Below, in pieces: positions 44,397 through 55,149 of a stretch of DNA of 64,000 nt. Location: the NCBI GenBank assembly GCA_043228905.1, contig JBHGNT010000003.1, positions 4,960,001-5,024,000 on the forward strand, read 5' to 3'. The notes below the pieces were generated by a model. It saw only the letters and a program-made list of their open reading frames with translations, was not told where the DNA came from and searched no databases. Made by a program: the position numbers and the translations under genes. The stretch comes from Azolla caroliniana. Taxonomy: Eukaryota > Polypodiophyta. How positions within the stretch are numbered: the first letter of the stretch is position 1; each line of letters begins with the position of its first letter.

Positions 44397-45469
44397 TGTG
44401 TGTTATATGAGCACATAAAACATATCCCATGTAGGGGTTCTTTTGATGGTATATGTATATTCTATAGCTAAGTTTAATGGGTTAAAGGGTATAATATATA
44501 TCATAAGTATCCAAAAAGTTCAAAATGGACATTGTGAAAAGTCATTGGCAAGTTCTTCATACATGAAGGGTACCATTGACTCTGACATCAAGTTTGACCA
44601 AGGGATTACAAAAGTTGGAGATCTAAAGGAAAGTTCAACGTTTCTTGTGTCTAAGAGAAAATATCATGAATGCCATAGAGAAACAATATGAAGAGGTAGA
44701 TCTCCTCTTGGAAAGCAAGTACAAGGTGGCAAACTATGTGACAAATGGTGTGCATAAGCACAAACCACCACTTGGAGTGCAATCAACAAGTGGCATATAT
44801 TAACATGGTTGATGGGTTAACGATTTGGGTTTTAAAAAAATGATTGTTTCGAAGGGAATTATGAAGAAAGTTGTATATTTACTCTTGCAATTCACCATTG
44901 AGTTGCATTTATGTTGGCTCACTAACGGGCACATGAGCGAGAGCCCCTTTTAAAACAAACCCATTGTGATAGTCTCATGTTGATGCTCTATTGCTCTCAA
45001 TTGGTTTTTTGTGCCAAACATGTGTTAGTGCATACTCTATTTTCCAAGTGATAATTAGCATGACATCATAACTATATAGGTTATGCATTTGTTACACAAC
45101 ATGAATTATAGAGGTGAGATCTAGTAGTAACGGTGGCAATAATTGATGAAGGTTTGACAACACTCAATCAAGCACCATAGTTAGCTTCAATAAGTGGTGT
45201 TGAAAGTGGGACTCTTAGAGTGGTGGGATCATGACTACCCATAACACGTCATGGAAGCTCAAGCTCTCCACAATGTTTTAGTCTTTAAGCTTCTAGAATA
45301 GATGTTGAGTTGGTCATGATCTCTTTGATAGTTGTAAAATTGTTAATTTATAAATGGTAGAATTTGCACACCTTGTGTGCAGTTATGTTTTGGAAAGGTA
45401 TATATATATATCTCACCATAATAAATTGCTTGGACCCTCACCCTAAGCTTGTAACTTACGCATTTGAAC

Positions 45470-47345
45470 TCCATCTTGCATTGTGGGAGGTGGATCTAAA
45501 ATGGAGGGGTCTCTGAAGCGAGGGAAACACCTACGATTGTGGGAGATAATGGCCTTATCTGTGAACAAAAATGGTGGTGAGATTGTGATCCATGGGGTCG
45601 GGAGCTCATTTGTGCAACCCTTGATTGACTTGTAGCATTAGTAGGAGTTAAAGAAAGTTGTGATTTTTCTTTGTGGATTAGCTTGTGTGGTTGTATTGTT
45701 GTCCTTCAAAAACTTTTCCTTGTGCCTCTTGAGTTCTAGCAAAAAAATTCCTAGGAACTGTTGGTTCTCATATTCCATTACATTGTATACTGGGCCAACT
45801 CCTTGTTTAAAGAGGCAATGCTATCTCCCTCTTATTTCTTAAAAGACACTATAGTGCCAAACATAGTGCTTTTCAGATTCCACTCCTTGCTAACACAATT
45901 AACAACTTTTTTCTTCTAGAGGTATTTGTGCATATTTGCCCACCTTAATCTCTAACTCACGTGATGAAGTTCATAGCTGCCCTATCACACTCCACAACAA
46001 ATAGGATAGATGTATGTCCATATAAAGTGGCTTGATGATGAATCCATCCTCTGATGTGTATAAAACGTATGTCTTGTAGTGGGCCATCATCGTACCAAGT
46101 GATACTTTGGGGTTGATCCATGTTATCTTTTTTCCAAGTTAATAATATCAATTCGGATCACTCTATATTCTTTTCCACTTTGGTCATGTTTAGATGGGGG
46201 CAATCCAAACTATATTGGAATAGGGATAGTGCATTTATGCTTATGCTATGTGACTCAAACAATTGTTGCATTTAAGCGTACCAACGATGAGTGTCTCCAC
46301 ATTCAGCCAATTGTCTCGATGACATAGATGCCAACCTTGAGTACCTTCCTTCAAGGAGCTCCCAAAGACATAGGATACAAGTCATTGATCAAAATAATGC
46401 CTCAATGATCATAGGGGTTAGTCCCACCTCTACTTGAATTATATCATGGGGCAACAATGTTTTGCTCATTATCGTACGCACAATCATCGACATTAAAGGT
46501 CTCTCTACATCTTTCTAGTAATTTCCCTTGTTAAGACTTGGTCCCACGTTTCTATTCCATAGAGAAGTTGGCGTCACAAGTGTATCAAATAGCCACAATT
46601 TAGTTTGTGGCTCTAGGAACCGCAAATGTGCACATTATCTTTCCAAAACACCAACGACTGCATATCCACGAGAAAGTTGGGCAAAAGGATCCTCGCATAA
46701 GGAGAACCTAGGCCTTGTAAATGTTACTCCTAGGTATGTATAGGAGTGTGTGTATTCCAACTTTTCTTCTCCTAAGAAGAATTCTAGTTCTAATCTTGTT
46801 ACCCATGCTTGAGTGGTGTTAAACACCATCACTTTAGTTTTATCCATGTTCGTCGTCAAACCTTTGTCTGTACAAAACAGTTTTAAGGCATTTAGATGTC
46901 TTTGTAGTCCATTCGGAGAGTAAAAAATCAACACAATATCATCAACATATATCAATATTTGTATATCTCCGAGCCCCCAAATCTCCTATGTAATGTGATA
47001 CTTCATTTACATAGAGACAAAAGAGAGTGGACGATAGTAGGCATCCTTGTTTCACTCCAATTGTGACCGCACTTTTCTTGACACGGATGCATACAGTGCA
47101 TAGATTCCCCAATGCGTATATGTAGGGACACCAAGGGCGTCTAGCTATTGCATAAACCGAGCATGCGACACAATGTCAAAGGCTCTTCGGAAACCCACAA
47201 GCAGCAATATATCCTCCAGGCTCTTATTATGGGCTCTGACCTCCTCAATAAGGGCTCGGAGGGTCAATATGTGACCCAAAAGTAGTGAACCCCTTCCGAA
47301 AGCCTGCCTGGCCAGCTGAATTGCTCGACGAAGAAGATTTGTGGA
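45470..47345 (-). mobile_element. LINE copy 3, truncated at the 5' side
   Basis: The minus strand matches LINE copy 1 from the ORF2 RT (QAxFRKGF region near 47310, FRRAFDIVSHARFMQ near 47150, YVDDIVLI at about 46950) through the connection region (46140-46400), the degraded zinc region (about 45850) and the C-terminal tail (45650-45730), to the ARTPRSHG-type end (about 45480-45600). The best open block is 46955-46635. Stops and frameshifts are common. It lies about 1.1 kb downstream of the psaO stop. Confidence 0.88.
45650..45673 (-). other. PIP-box-like motif in LINE ORF2 tail (copy 3)
   Basis: The minus strand encodes QRKITTFF in the same place relative to the upstream LLELKRHKEK segment as in copy 1. 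The frame stops a few codons later in this copy. Confidence 0.5.
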
Positions 47346-48479
47346 TAGGAATTGTTCCAACATCAGTGGGGATATAGATTCTGCAATCTTTGCAAGATTT
47401 ATGAAGAGATGGGCAGGAACCCAAAACAGTTTCCGAGGGCAAAATGGCCCAAATATGGTAGGTAACAAGGGACATACAACCCATGAATCCTAAGGCAAAA
47501 GCCAGAAGCCAAACAGCTTTTGTTTCAGGGTCAGTTAAGAATTTTCGTCTGCACTTTTCTGAGCACAAGAGACTGCAGAGAATTGGCCGTTCAAGGAAGT
47601 GGTTAGAGTCAGATCCACAAGACTCATGGAGGAATAACACCCCAGCATTCCTTTCTCTAACTTCATCCCTACACTCCTTTCAAGATAAACAAAACACCCG
47701 CATTTTCTTAATTTCCTCATTGTGTTTCAACAGAAATTACACGGAAATGCCCCAAAATGAGCCCATCTGTTTCCTAATGCTATGTTATATATTGCAGCTC
47801 TTATCAACAAGCTCATGTCACCACTTTTATGAACATTTACAAGTTCATGCCACAAGTATGCTGGCTTAAAACCTGATACAGATGTTGTGTGAACATGATT
47901 CTTGTCTTCGTAATAAAGAAGATAAGAAAAGAGAGGATGGCATTGATCAATGTGGTCGACTGCATCAAAACATCCCAGATTTACCTAAAGATGTGGTTCA
48001 CATCGTACAAGCAAAAGAGCTTTACCAATGTCCAAATTTCATTCACAAATTTCACCCATCACTAAATTAGTGACCCACATGGTATTTGATAAAGAAACAT
48101 ACTTGTACATAGGCGCATAGATTGCAACATTACATTTAAACAACACAAAAGGGAAGGATTTAGATGATCATACATTCACATATAAGAAACTGAGTATGCC
48201 AGGTGAGTACTTGAGATTCGAGCCTATGTTGATTACAATTTACAAACTTAAATCAAGAAAGGAAATCTTTTCCAGTTTTAACATTCATAAGATAAAGCTT
48301 AAGTATCAACAACAATCTACAAGACTTGAAATGTAATGATTGTGGCACGACATAAGACTCAAAAGTAGCCAAGGAACTCTCATTCATTAAACAATCATAT
48401 GGCATAGCTGAGTATTAACAACAATGAAGGTAATGATGAGACTCAAGAGTACCAATCAGCATCGCCAACATCAAGAGAC
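47346..48479. other. Gap between LINE copy 3 and psaO
   Basis: Includes an unexplained minus-strand open stretch (about 47640-47345) that runs into the LINE, plus AT-rich sequence that should contain the psaO 3' UTR. No family recognised. Confidence 0.4.
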
Positions 48480-49477
48480 TCAAAAGTAACCATCACCGCG
48501 GCCCTTGAACCCAATTTGGCCCAAAGTGAGGGTAATGAAGAGTCCAAGGTGCCATGTGACCAACCATAACCTAACAAAACCAATACATGTAGGGGCAGCT
48601 CAGAAATCTATCCATCTAATACAAGATCTATCTCCATAGCCATGATGTTCAAGAGTACTCACCAGAATGGGGAGTCTACGGCCGGCCCTGTTGGCCAGTG
48701 TGCCAGCTCGGGCCCAATGCTGTTGAAGAACAGGGATGTCAGGCTCTGTCCATTAATTGCTGGGATGCTGGATGGAGCCAGCCAGCCAATCAACCCGAAC
48801 CCAATCACCGACAGATCCCTGCGCAACCAGTCCCGCACGAAGCTGCACATTGTCTGTTGTAAGTGAGGGGCCAATCGCGCAGATGCATCATCATCATACC
48901 ATTATCAAATTCATTTATTTATCCATTGTATTGATGGGCATAAATTATTACCCACATCATGCTACCGAAAATTCATGATTAATGGCAAGCACAAATTTTC
49001 TTTTATGAATTGTTCCTGTAATTCGAATCCGCAATGCAATGAATGAATGAATGAATTGCAGCGCAACTTATGTTGACTCGAATACATTTCTTTGCCTGGT
49101 TAAGCTAAGGATCAAATCAGAGCTTAAGTTGTATTATGACTCTACCATGTCACGCGAGCCTTGTTTTGGCAGCGTAGAAGTGCGGAAGCGCCATGGCCGG
49201 CAGTGGTATTGGTAGAAAGGAAAGCTTTCAAGGTAAACAAAACCAGAACACATGTTCAGTGTTTGAGCTTTATACTGAGGAATTAGGGCTAACCAACAAA
49301 TAAGGGAGGAATTCTAATCTAATGATTTAAGGCAGGTATTTTACATGAAGAGAGGCAGAGCGGTGTTCTTGCCGACCGCCGAGGCTGCATTGACGATGAT
49401 GACGATGATGATGAAGCCATTGCGAGGGAGGGCAGTCCGACTGCCCGAGCAGCAAGAGTGGTCGAAGTGGCGGCCAT
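48480..49477 (-). CDS. psaO: Photosystem I subunit O precursor (PsaO), 4 exons
   Basis: Exons: 49477-49345, 49224-49154, 48853-48663, 48570-48480; total 486 nt, 161 aa, phases consistent with GT/AG borders. PsaO is a small nuclear-encoded thylakoid protein of photosystem I that helps dock LHCII during state transitions. The N-terminus MAATSTTLAARAVG plus a serine run and RRSAR is a typical chloroplast transit peptide. The mature part carries the PsaO signature FVRDWLRRDLSVIGFGLIGW, then LAPSSIPAINGQSL, and ends LWLVTWHLGLFITLTLGQIG plus FKGRGDGYF. Two membrane segments are expected (VIGFGLIGWLAP and LGLFITLTLGQIGF). The 71-bp second exon is inferred from phase and fit; the other three are secure. 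No lesion was seen, so the gene is probably functional. Confidence 0.92.
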
Positions 49478-49760
49478 GGTGTCCTTTGGGGATGAAAGGG
49501 AGGATGGGTTTAGGTCTGCTTAAGTGTGTTTGTTCTGATGAATTGCAATGAGGAATGGCAATGGGGTCTGGTTTGTGTCTCTCTGTATGGATAGGATGAG
49601 GCAGGGGAGAAACAGAGTGTGTGTATGTGTGTGTGTGTGTGGATAAAGAGGGATGCATCAACAAATCCCATATTTCCCTTGCTTTTGCAATCCAATCAGA
49701 TATCTCCAAACCTTATCCACTTTTTCATCATCCACAGTTTCGAGCCAAATCTGAGCCCGA
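49478..49760 (-). promoter_or_regulatory. Presumed psaO leader and promoter
   Basis: On the gene strand an I-box core (GATAAGG, complement of 49711-49717) and a CCAAT-box complement (49691-49695) precede a CA-rich leader. I-boxes are common in light-regulated plant promoters. There is no obvious TATA box. The assignment rests on position and short motifs only. Confidence 0.3.
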
Positions 49761-51334
49761 GTTCTCGTTATATCAAATATTTAGTACCATTTTATGTATT
49801 CGTCAGGGTCGAGCCCCATCCCGAACTGAGCTCTCATTCCTTCATCTTCTCCTCCTCACTCCGATGTCATATATTTAGTTGCGTGTTACATCAAATATTA
49901 ATATAGATGTGGGGTAGGGCAGTACAACAAAAAACTGCTGAATGCCCCGCTCACATTCGTAGTGAGGCTAACCCTACGAAATGTTGCAACGAACATTGGT
50001 CGGGCATGACAACCAACTCCTTCGATGCAAACTTGTATTAGCACAAGTTAAGTTGCAAAGTGTTACCTTTGTCTTGGCCGACCAAGGAACATGTTTTACT
50101 CACTCCACACTTACTTTGCAAAAATGGCAGTTTCCATTACCCGTATGTCCCTCGTATTTGACCTCATGAAACAATGACAAACTCTTTCTTGCTCTCTTGA
50201 TTCCCTAGATTGAGTCTAAATTCCATTCATTACATGTAGCCATCCTTAATAGAAGAGCATGCATGGCATCTTGCTAACAATGAGATTTTTTATGCTCACT
50301 CTACATGGTCTGCATTCCACGAGGCATACATTCAATTATCTCCAAGGGCGATGGATGCATGAAACGAGGCTAACAAGGTTAACCTTACCAATGCTTGAGA
50401 GTGTGCATGGACTTCACGATACTTCGTGGGCCACATTAAAATGAACACAATAAGGGGGAGACATGTGTTGGAACCTCAATATCTGACATTGAGCAATTTA
50501 AGAGCCTATAAACACAACGTAAGCATAGCGACGGGTCATTCATTCCTTCTGGACTATTGTCGACGATGACATTTGCTAGTGCGAATGAGACGTGTCCAAT
50601 GGCACTCAAAACACCCATGAATATACACATATACATGCATGTGATTTTGTAGAAGAGAACCTTTCTTCACACATGTAGCGGCCTAACTTTGTTACACGAT
50701 GATTCAAAGGGAAATAATTCAGATTGAATATGCCATTTTGATGGACCAACAAGCTTCTGGACCGGGTCAATGCACCTTAAATCCACAGCAAATGCTCTGT
50801 ACCCCTGGTACACTGCCATGCATCATCACACCACAAAGAGACATATATCGAAACCTGAGTAAGGTAGGTTGGGCTCTCTCTGTATATATGTGTGTATGAT
50901 GTATATGTATTAGGTTTCAGAAGCTGAGAATTTCTTTCCACACATATTTGTAGAAATTAGGGTTTCCACCCGCAAGAAGGAGACGCAGGGTATCATCGTT
51001 CTTTTCTTTCAGTAATCTGTATGTTCATGACTTTGATTTGCTCATTGTCCAGGAGCTTCGTCTCCAATGATATCTATATGTGTATGTGTATATGGGTCAG
51101 TTTCAATAATTTCATTTGGCCGCGTCAATGTGAAATTCCACACCCCGTATGTGGAGGAGTTCGGTATATATACTGAAGGAGTATGTAAAGCCCAATCCCT
51201 ATCTCTTGCAATACATATAATGGAGACACAATCTCGGTTATGTATTCACATTTTACAAGATTCTTGCCTGCATGACAAGAATCAAGAACATATACAAACT
51301 TATTATACAAAACTCCGCAGCATAGTTTTTCTCA

Positions 51335-51580
51335 TGTTGAGATGTGTATATGGACCAATGTCATCTTGCCTTGATGTTGGCGGTCCGCCTTATGGAGAAG
51401 ATCATTATTCATTCATTTTATTTTACATGTAGCCTTATATATCAGAAGGTTTAGGTTCATTGAATTTTTTTCCCATCTGGCAAGTAAAAAGGCATGAGAT
51501 ACATTGTCTATGTTCATTCTGTTTTATATGATTATCTCATATACATACTCATCAACTTGATCTTTCATGGTATCAGAGCC
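51335..51580 (+). mobile_element. Candidate LTR end with initiator-tRNA primer site
   Basis: TGTTGAGATGTG at 51335 to TTTCA at 51567 has TG...CA ends and is followed directly by TGGTATCAGAGCC (51568-51580), the tRNA-Met PBS. This would be a 233-bp 5' LTR in plus orientation. No partner LTR found by eye. Confidence 0.45.
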
Positions 51581-51719
51581 CATGTTTCTGGTCTAACTTA
51601 AGTTTTGTTAATTTTGCTTCTTGGCCTTCCCATTGGTTCATTTGGCTTGCTATTGATGTCTTTGTCCACTTTCTCTAGATTTCTTGTTATCTTCAACTTC
51701 TCCTTCTTTTTGTGCTTAT

Positions 51720-52011
51720 GTATGTTCACATAGGATGCCCTCTTTGCCTTTCTTTATGAACCCCATGGAAGGTGGCCATGTAAGAAGGCGGTTTTCACAT
51801 TGATTTGGACCAAGACCAAATCATCCATGGTCACTAGTCCAAGCCTGCATCACAATGTAGCCAATCTGAACATAAATGAGAAATTTTGATTGATGTTGAT
51901 CCATTAGCAACCATTCTAAGCTTGGGACAAGGTTTTTTTTGGAGTGACCCTCAGCTTTGAAACGCGTTGGAGTGACCTTCAACTTGAAGACCCATTTGCA
52001 TGGCATGTCTT
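51720..52011 (-). mobile_element. Copia reverse transcriptase remnant
   Basis: Minus-strand reading gives MPCKWVFKLKV (the usual CKWVFKIK entry motif), a rearranged middle, and INVKTAFLHGHLPWG (the DVKTAFLHG motif). Frameshifts are present. It points opposite to the adjacent plus-strand LTR/PBS, so at least two elements or an inversion are involved. Confidence 0.6.
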
Positions 52012-54711
52012 ATTTTGCCATAAGGCATCCTTTTGGAGTGTATATCTTGTAGCACCGGCACTCAGATTATGCCTGAAAGCCTCCTCATAGACTTTTTCAT
52101 GACACAAGGACTAAACACAATATGTTAACACAAGAATCTAAGACATTCCACACTGGGAACAAATATTTGAGGATGAGCCATCTTGATAGATCTCCGCAAA
52201 GTTATATCTTGAGCATTAACGAGATCTACCAGTAACGCAACATCAAGAGTCTCTGCCTTTCCTAACCATGAAATCTATCATTCACATGTTGCTGAAATCA
52301 CATAGAAGCTGGTGATAGTCTTGGAAGGTGACAAATCTCACATCAGAGATGTAGGCTAATGATGAGTACTATAGCAAGAAAGGGAGTAGTATTATCATCT
52401 ATGAAATGTCCAAATAACCAGTGAGATGAAAGCATTTTTGCAAATGTATAAAATTGACATAATTTTATCTCATCATAAATATAACAGGTAGTCTATAAAC
52501 AAATTAAAACTAAAAACAAATGAATTGGGATGTGTCCATCATTAGATATTCTAAATCAGAATAGTCACTACAGTGTAGCCTATGACTCCTACGACAAGCA
52601 AGGATGGAATTAGCTTTTTGAGATTTTAAGGTTGTGCGTGAGGTCCTTGAGATCATGACCATTTTGCATGGGAAAGTGCTGTAACTCGTTCTATGGTAAT
52701 TCCTCTAGGACATGTCCTCTTGTGTGTTTGAGGTCTGGGGACATATGTTGGTGCCAACATGGAAGTTAATGATGGTTATCTAGCTGGATTGGCTTGTCTC
52801 CTGTCCCAAGGAAGGTGTATTCTATTGCTTCTTAATAGTTTCTCTCAGTAGCAAAGTCATGAAAAAGAGTCTCCGGCATCTCTGGTCATTAATGTCCTTA
52901 ATCTTTGAATGGGTCGAAACCCTTCCCTAGAAAGGTATTAGTACCTTTGTCTGAGACAACTACATATATTGTGCTCCTCTGTTCCAACATCTAGAGAGCA
53001 TTTCTGGCAGAGGTGGTCATTTGGTTGCAGCCTTTCATGTCTTACTCTCTGTATTGATCTGAAGTTAGTGTGACACCGTGCAGATGTGTCCAATTATGCT
53101 ATGTATGCTTTGTGAGAGGGGGGTATCCATGTTTGGGCTGGGTTTTTGGAAGTTATTCTCGCAATGTTCTATCTTTATGCCTAAGGGAAGAGGTGGGCTC
53201 AACCGAGCTTGTTCTGTTTCTAGCTTCACAATGTCCATTTCAATTACAAGATCACCGATTTTTTGGCTTGTTTGAATATCTTTGGCTGCCAAAAGTCTCT
53301 TGAAACGAAGTCAATTGAGTAATCATTCCCAAAATGTCCACCTGAAGTATTTAGAGAAATTTTGTTGCGTTTTGAAGCACATGTGCAGGCAGCCCGTAGG
53401 GTGGACTACTGTTGATGGGATACAATAATCTTGATATTGGTGTGACATTAGGATGAGAGGTATTGGTAACATGTAGCAACGATAAGGGGGAACCATTGAT
53501 GAGTGATCTCAAGTGGTGCTGGCATAATGAGGTCATGGGAAGAGGGAAAGATGCTCTAACGCCAATATTGCAATTTTTTTAAAAGAGGGAGTGTCAAAGA
53601 ATGGCCATCAGCATAAGAAAATAAGGGTCTCAAGAACTTTGCTGTGAAATATGGCCAAATAAATTCTTAATTTGTTTTGTAACAGGGGTTAAATCTCCAA
53701 AAAACATAGTGGAATAAACAATGAGAAGCTAGAAATACTTGAAAGATAGCCATTTGAAAAATATTTTCCCCAACTATCTTCTTTCCCTTGAGCATCAACC
53801 ACCAGAAAATGATTAGCTTGTGAGTGCCCTCTTATTGGCACCTCTTTGGGAAAGTCTACACATGCTTGCCAAGTTTCTCTCAGGCATTGCCAGCTGGATT
53901 AAGGCATTGATGTTAGTTAGCCTTTAGACATATTTTTCTCCTTACACATACCCATGCTTATGCGTGTTTTTTGGCTGTGCCGATGTCCTACCCCCTCCCA
54001 TGTGTGGGAATCATGACTTTCAAAGTTTTCGGACCAATGGCTACGCCATGCCATGCCCCCTCCATTGCTTGTAGACATCTCTTATAACTTTTGCGAATCC
54101 TTTAGACAAGAAGTTGATTGCTGTATATAGGGAGGACAGTACAAACATGAACTGGAAAGAGATCCTCAAACGATACCAGACTGTCAATGTGAGAAACAAA
54201 TTGCCTCGCAAGAAAATTGATGCTGCAGAGGTATGGCACCACCAGCTGTGATCTATCCCCTGCTAGAGAACACCATCTGAGGAGTGTGATTGAATACTCA
54301 TAGAAGAAGCTGAATCTCAACCTTTTGCATTGTCCTGCTCTGGACCTTTTGGCCCTGGGACTTAAGTGAACTGTTCTATGACCTTAAAAGCAGTTCACTT
54401 CCTTGGTTATCGATGATCTAATTGCCTTAATTTTTGCTTGATGAAATCAGATCCTCCTCCTCAATGGTCCTGCATACTCCACATTTGAATTCTGGATGGC
54501 CTTCGATGAGCATGGGTTTGTGAGAATCTCCAGTGTAACTGATGTGTTTCATAGCTCCCAAACGCTCATGAGAGAAAACCCTCTACTTTATTAACATAGA
54601 TTTAATGGGAGGCTTTAAACTTGGTATCTTTAGGATTTGGATGCATTTGAATTCATGCATTATTTTACCTTGGTTCTTTTGATGAGCAGCAGGTTAGTGG
54701 ATATTCATTCC

Positions 54712-55149
54712 ATGGCAAGTGAAGTGCTTCACACAGGAGGTTGTCATTGTGGGAAAGTGAGATGGCAAGTGAAAGCAGCGACCAATGTGATTGTTTGGGA
54801 TTGTAACTGCTCCAATTGTCGGATGCGTCGCAACACTCATTTCATTGTACCAGCCAACAATTTCAAATTGCAGGAAAGCTCCGTGGAGTGGCAGACAGTT
54901 TATACATTTGGTACTCATACTGCGAAGCACATCTTCTGCAAAGTATGTGGTATCACATCATACTACATCCCACGATCGAACCCTGATGGTGTGGCTATCA
55001 CAGTGCATTGTGTTGACCCAGGTACAATAAACAGCGTCACTGTGAAATCTTTTGATGGGATCAACTGGGAAGAGTCATATGGGGCATCAAATATTTCAGC
55101 GTCTTCGAAGGTTCCAGAAACTCGAGTTGATGATAGCTTTCAAAAGTGA
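54712..55149 (+). CDS. GFA/CENP-V-type zinc protein (glutathione-dependent formaldehyde-activating family)
   Basis: 145 aa. The GFA fold is a small zinc-binding domain; members include bacterial Gfa and eukaryotic CENP-V-like proteins, and the plant proteins are of unknown biochemical role. Zinc ligands expected for the family are visible: GGCHCGKVRW (C11, C13), DCNCSNCRM (C31, C33, C36) and FCKVCG (C76, C79), followed by YYIPRSNPDGVAI and VHCVD. The frame is open further up to an ATG at 54637, but an AG acceptor (CAGCAG, to 54692) and the family's usual N-terminus favour the ATG at 54712, with the upstream part being leader or intron. Single coding exon, intact. The lone plus-strand gene in this half of the window. 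Confidence 0.88.
   Translation: MASEVLHTGGCHCGKVRWQVKAATNVIVWDCNCSNCRMRRNTHFIVPANNFKLQESSVEWQTVYTFGTHTAKHIFCKVCGITSYYIPRSNPDGVAITVHCVDPGTINSVTVKSFDGINWEESYGASNISASSKVPETRVDDSFQK

Larger units (their letters stand above)
43028..45469. other. Intergenic, repeats, no supported gene
   Basis: Presumed upstream region of the channel gene, then a 168-bp tandem duplication (43381-43716) and a long AG run (44331-44393). Reading frames are short and show no family. Confidence 0.5.
49761..54711. other. Intergenic, decayed elements, no supported gene
   Basis: Contains a candidate LTR with PBS (51335-51580) and a Copia RT remnant (51720-52011). A short coding-like stretch near 54090-54240 (plus strand, KRYQTVNVRNKLPRKKIDAA) has no recognised family. 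A 5' UTR intron of the next gene may end at the AG before 54693. Confidence 0.5.

Noticed and set aside
47245-47640. Minus-strand open frame of 131 codons with a membrane-like segment (AVWLLAFALGFMGC)
   Set aside because: It runs across the edge of LINE copy 3 and its C-terminal half is LINE sequence out of frame. No family was recognised for the rest, so no gene is called.
49341-49709. Minus-strand 122-codon frame across the psaO first exon
   Set aside because: A shadow frame; the ATG at 49477 in another frame gives the transit peptide and joins in phase to the PsaO exons.
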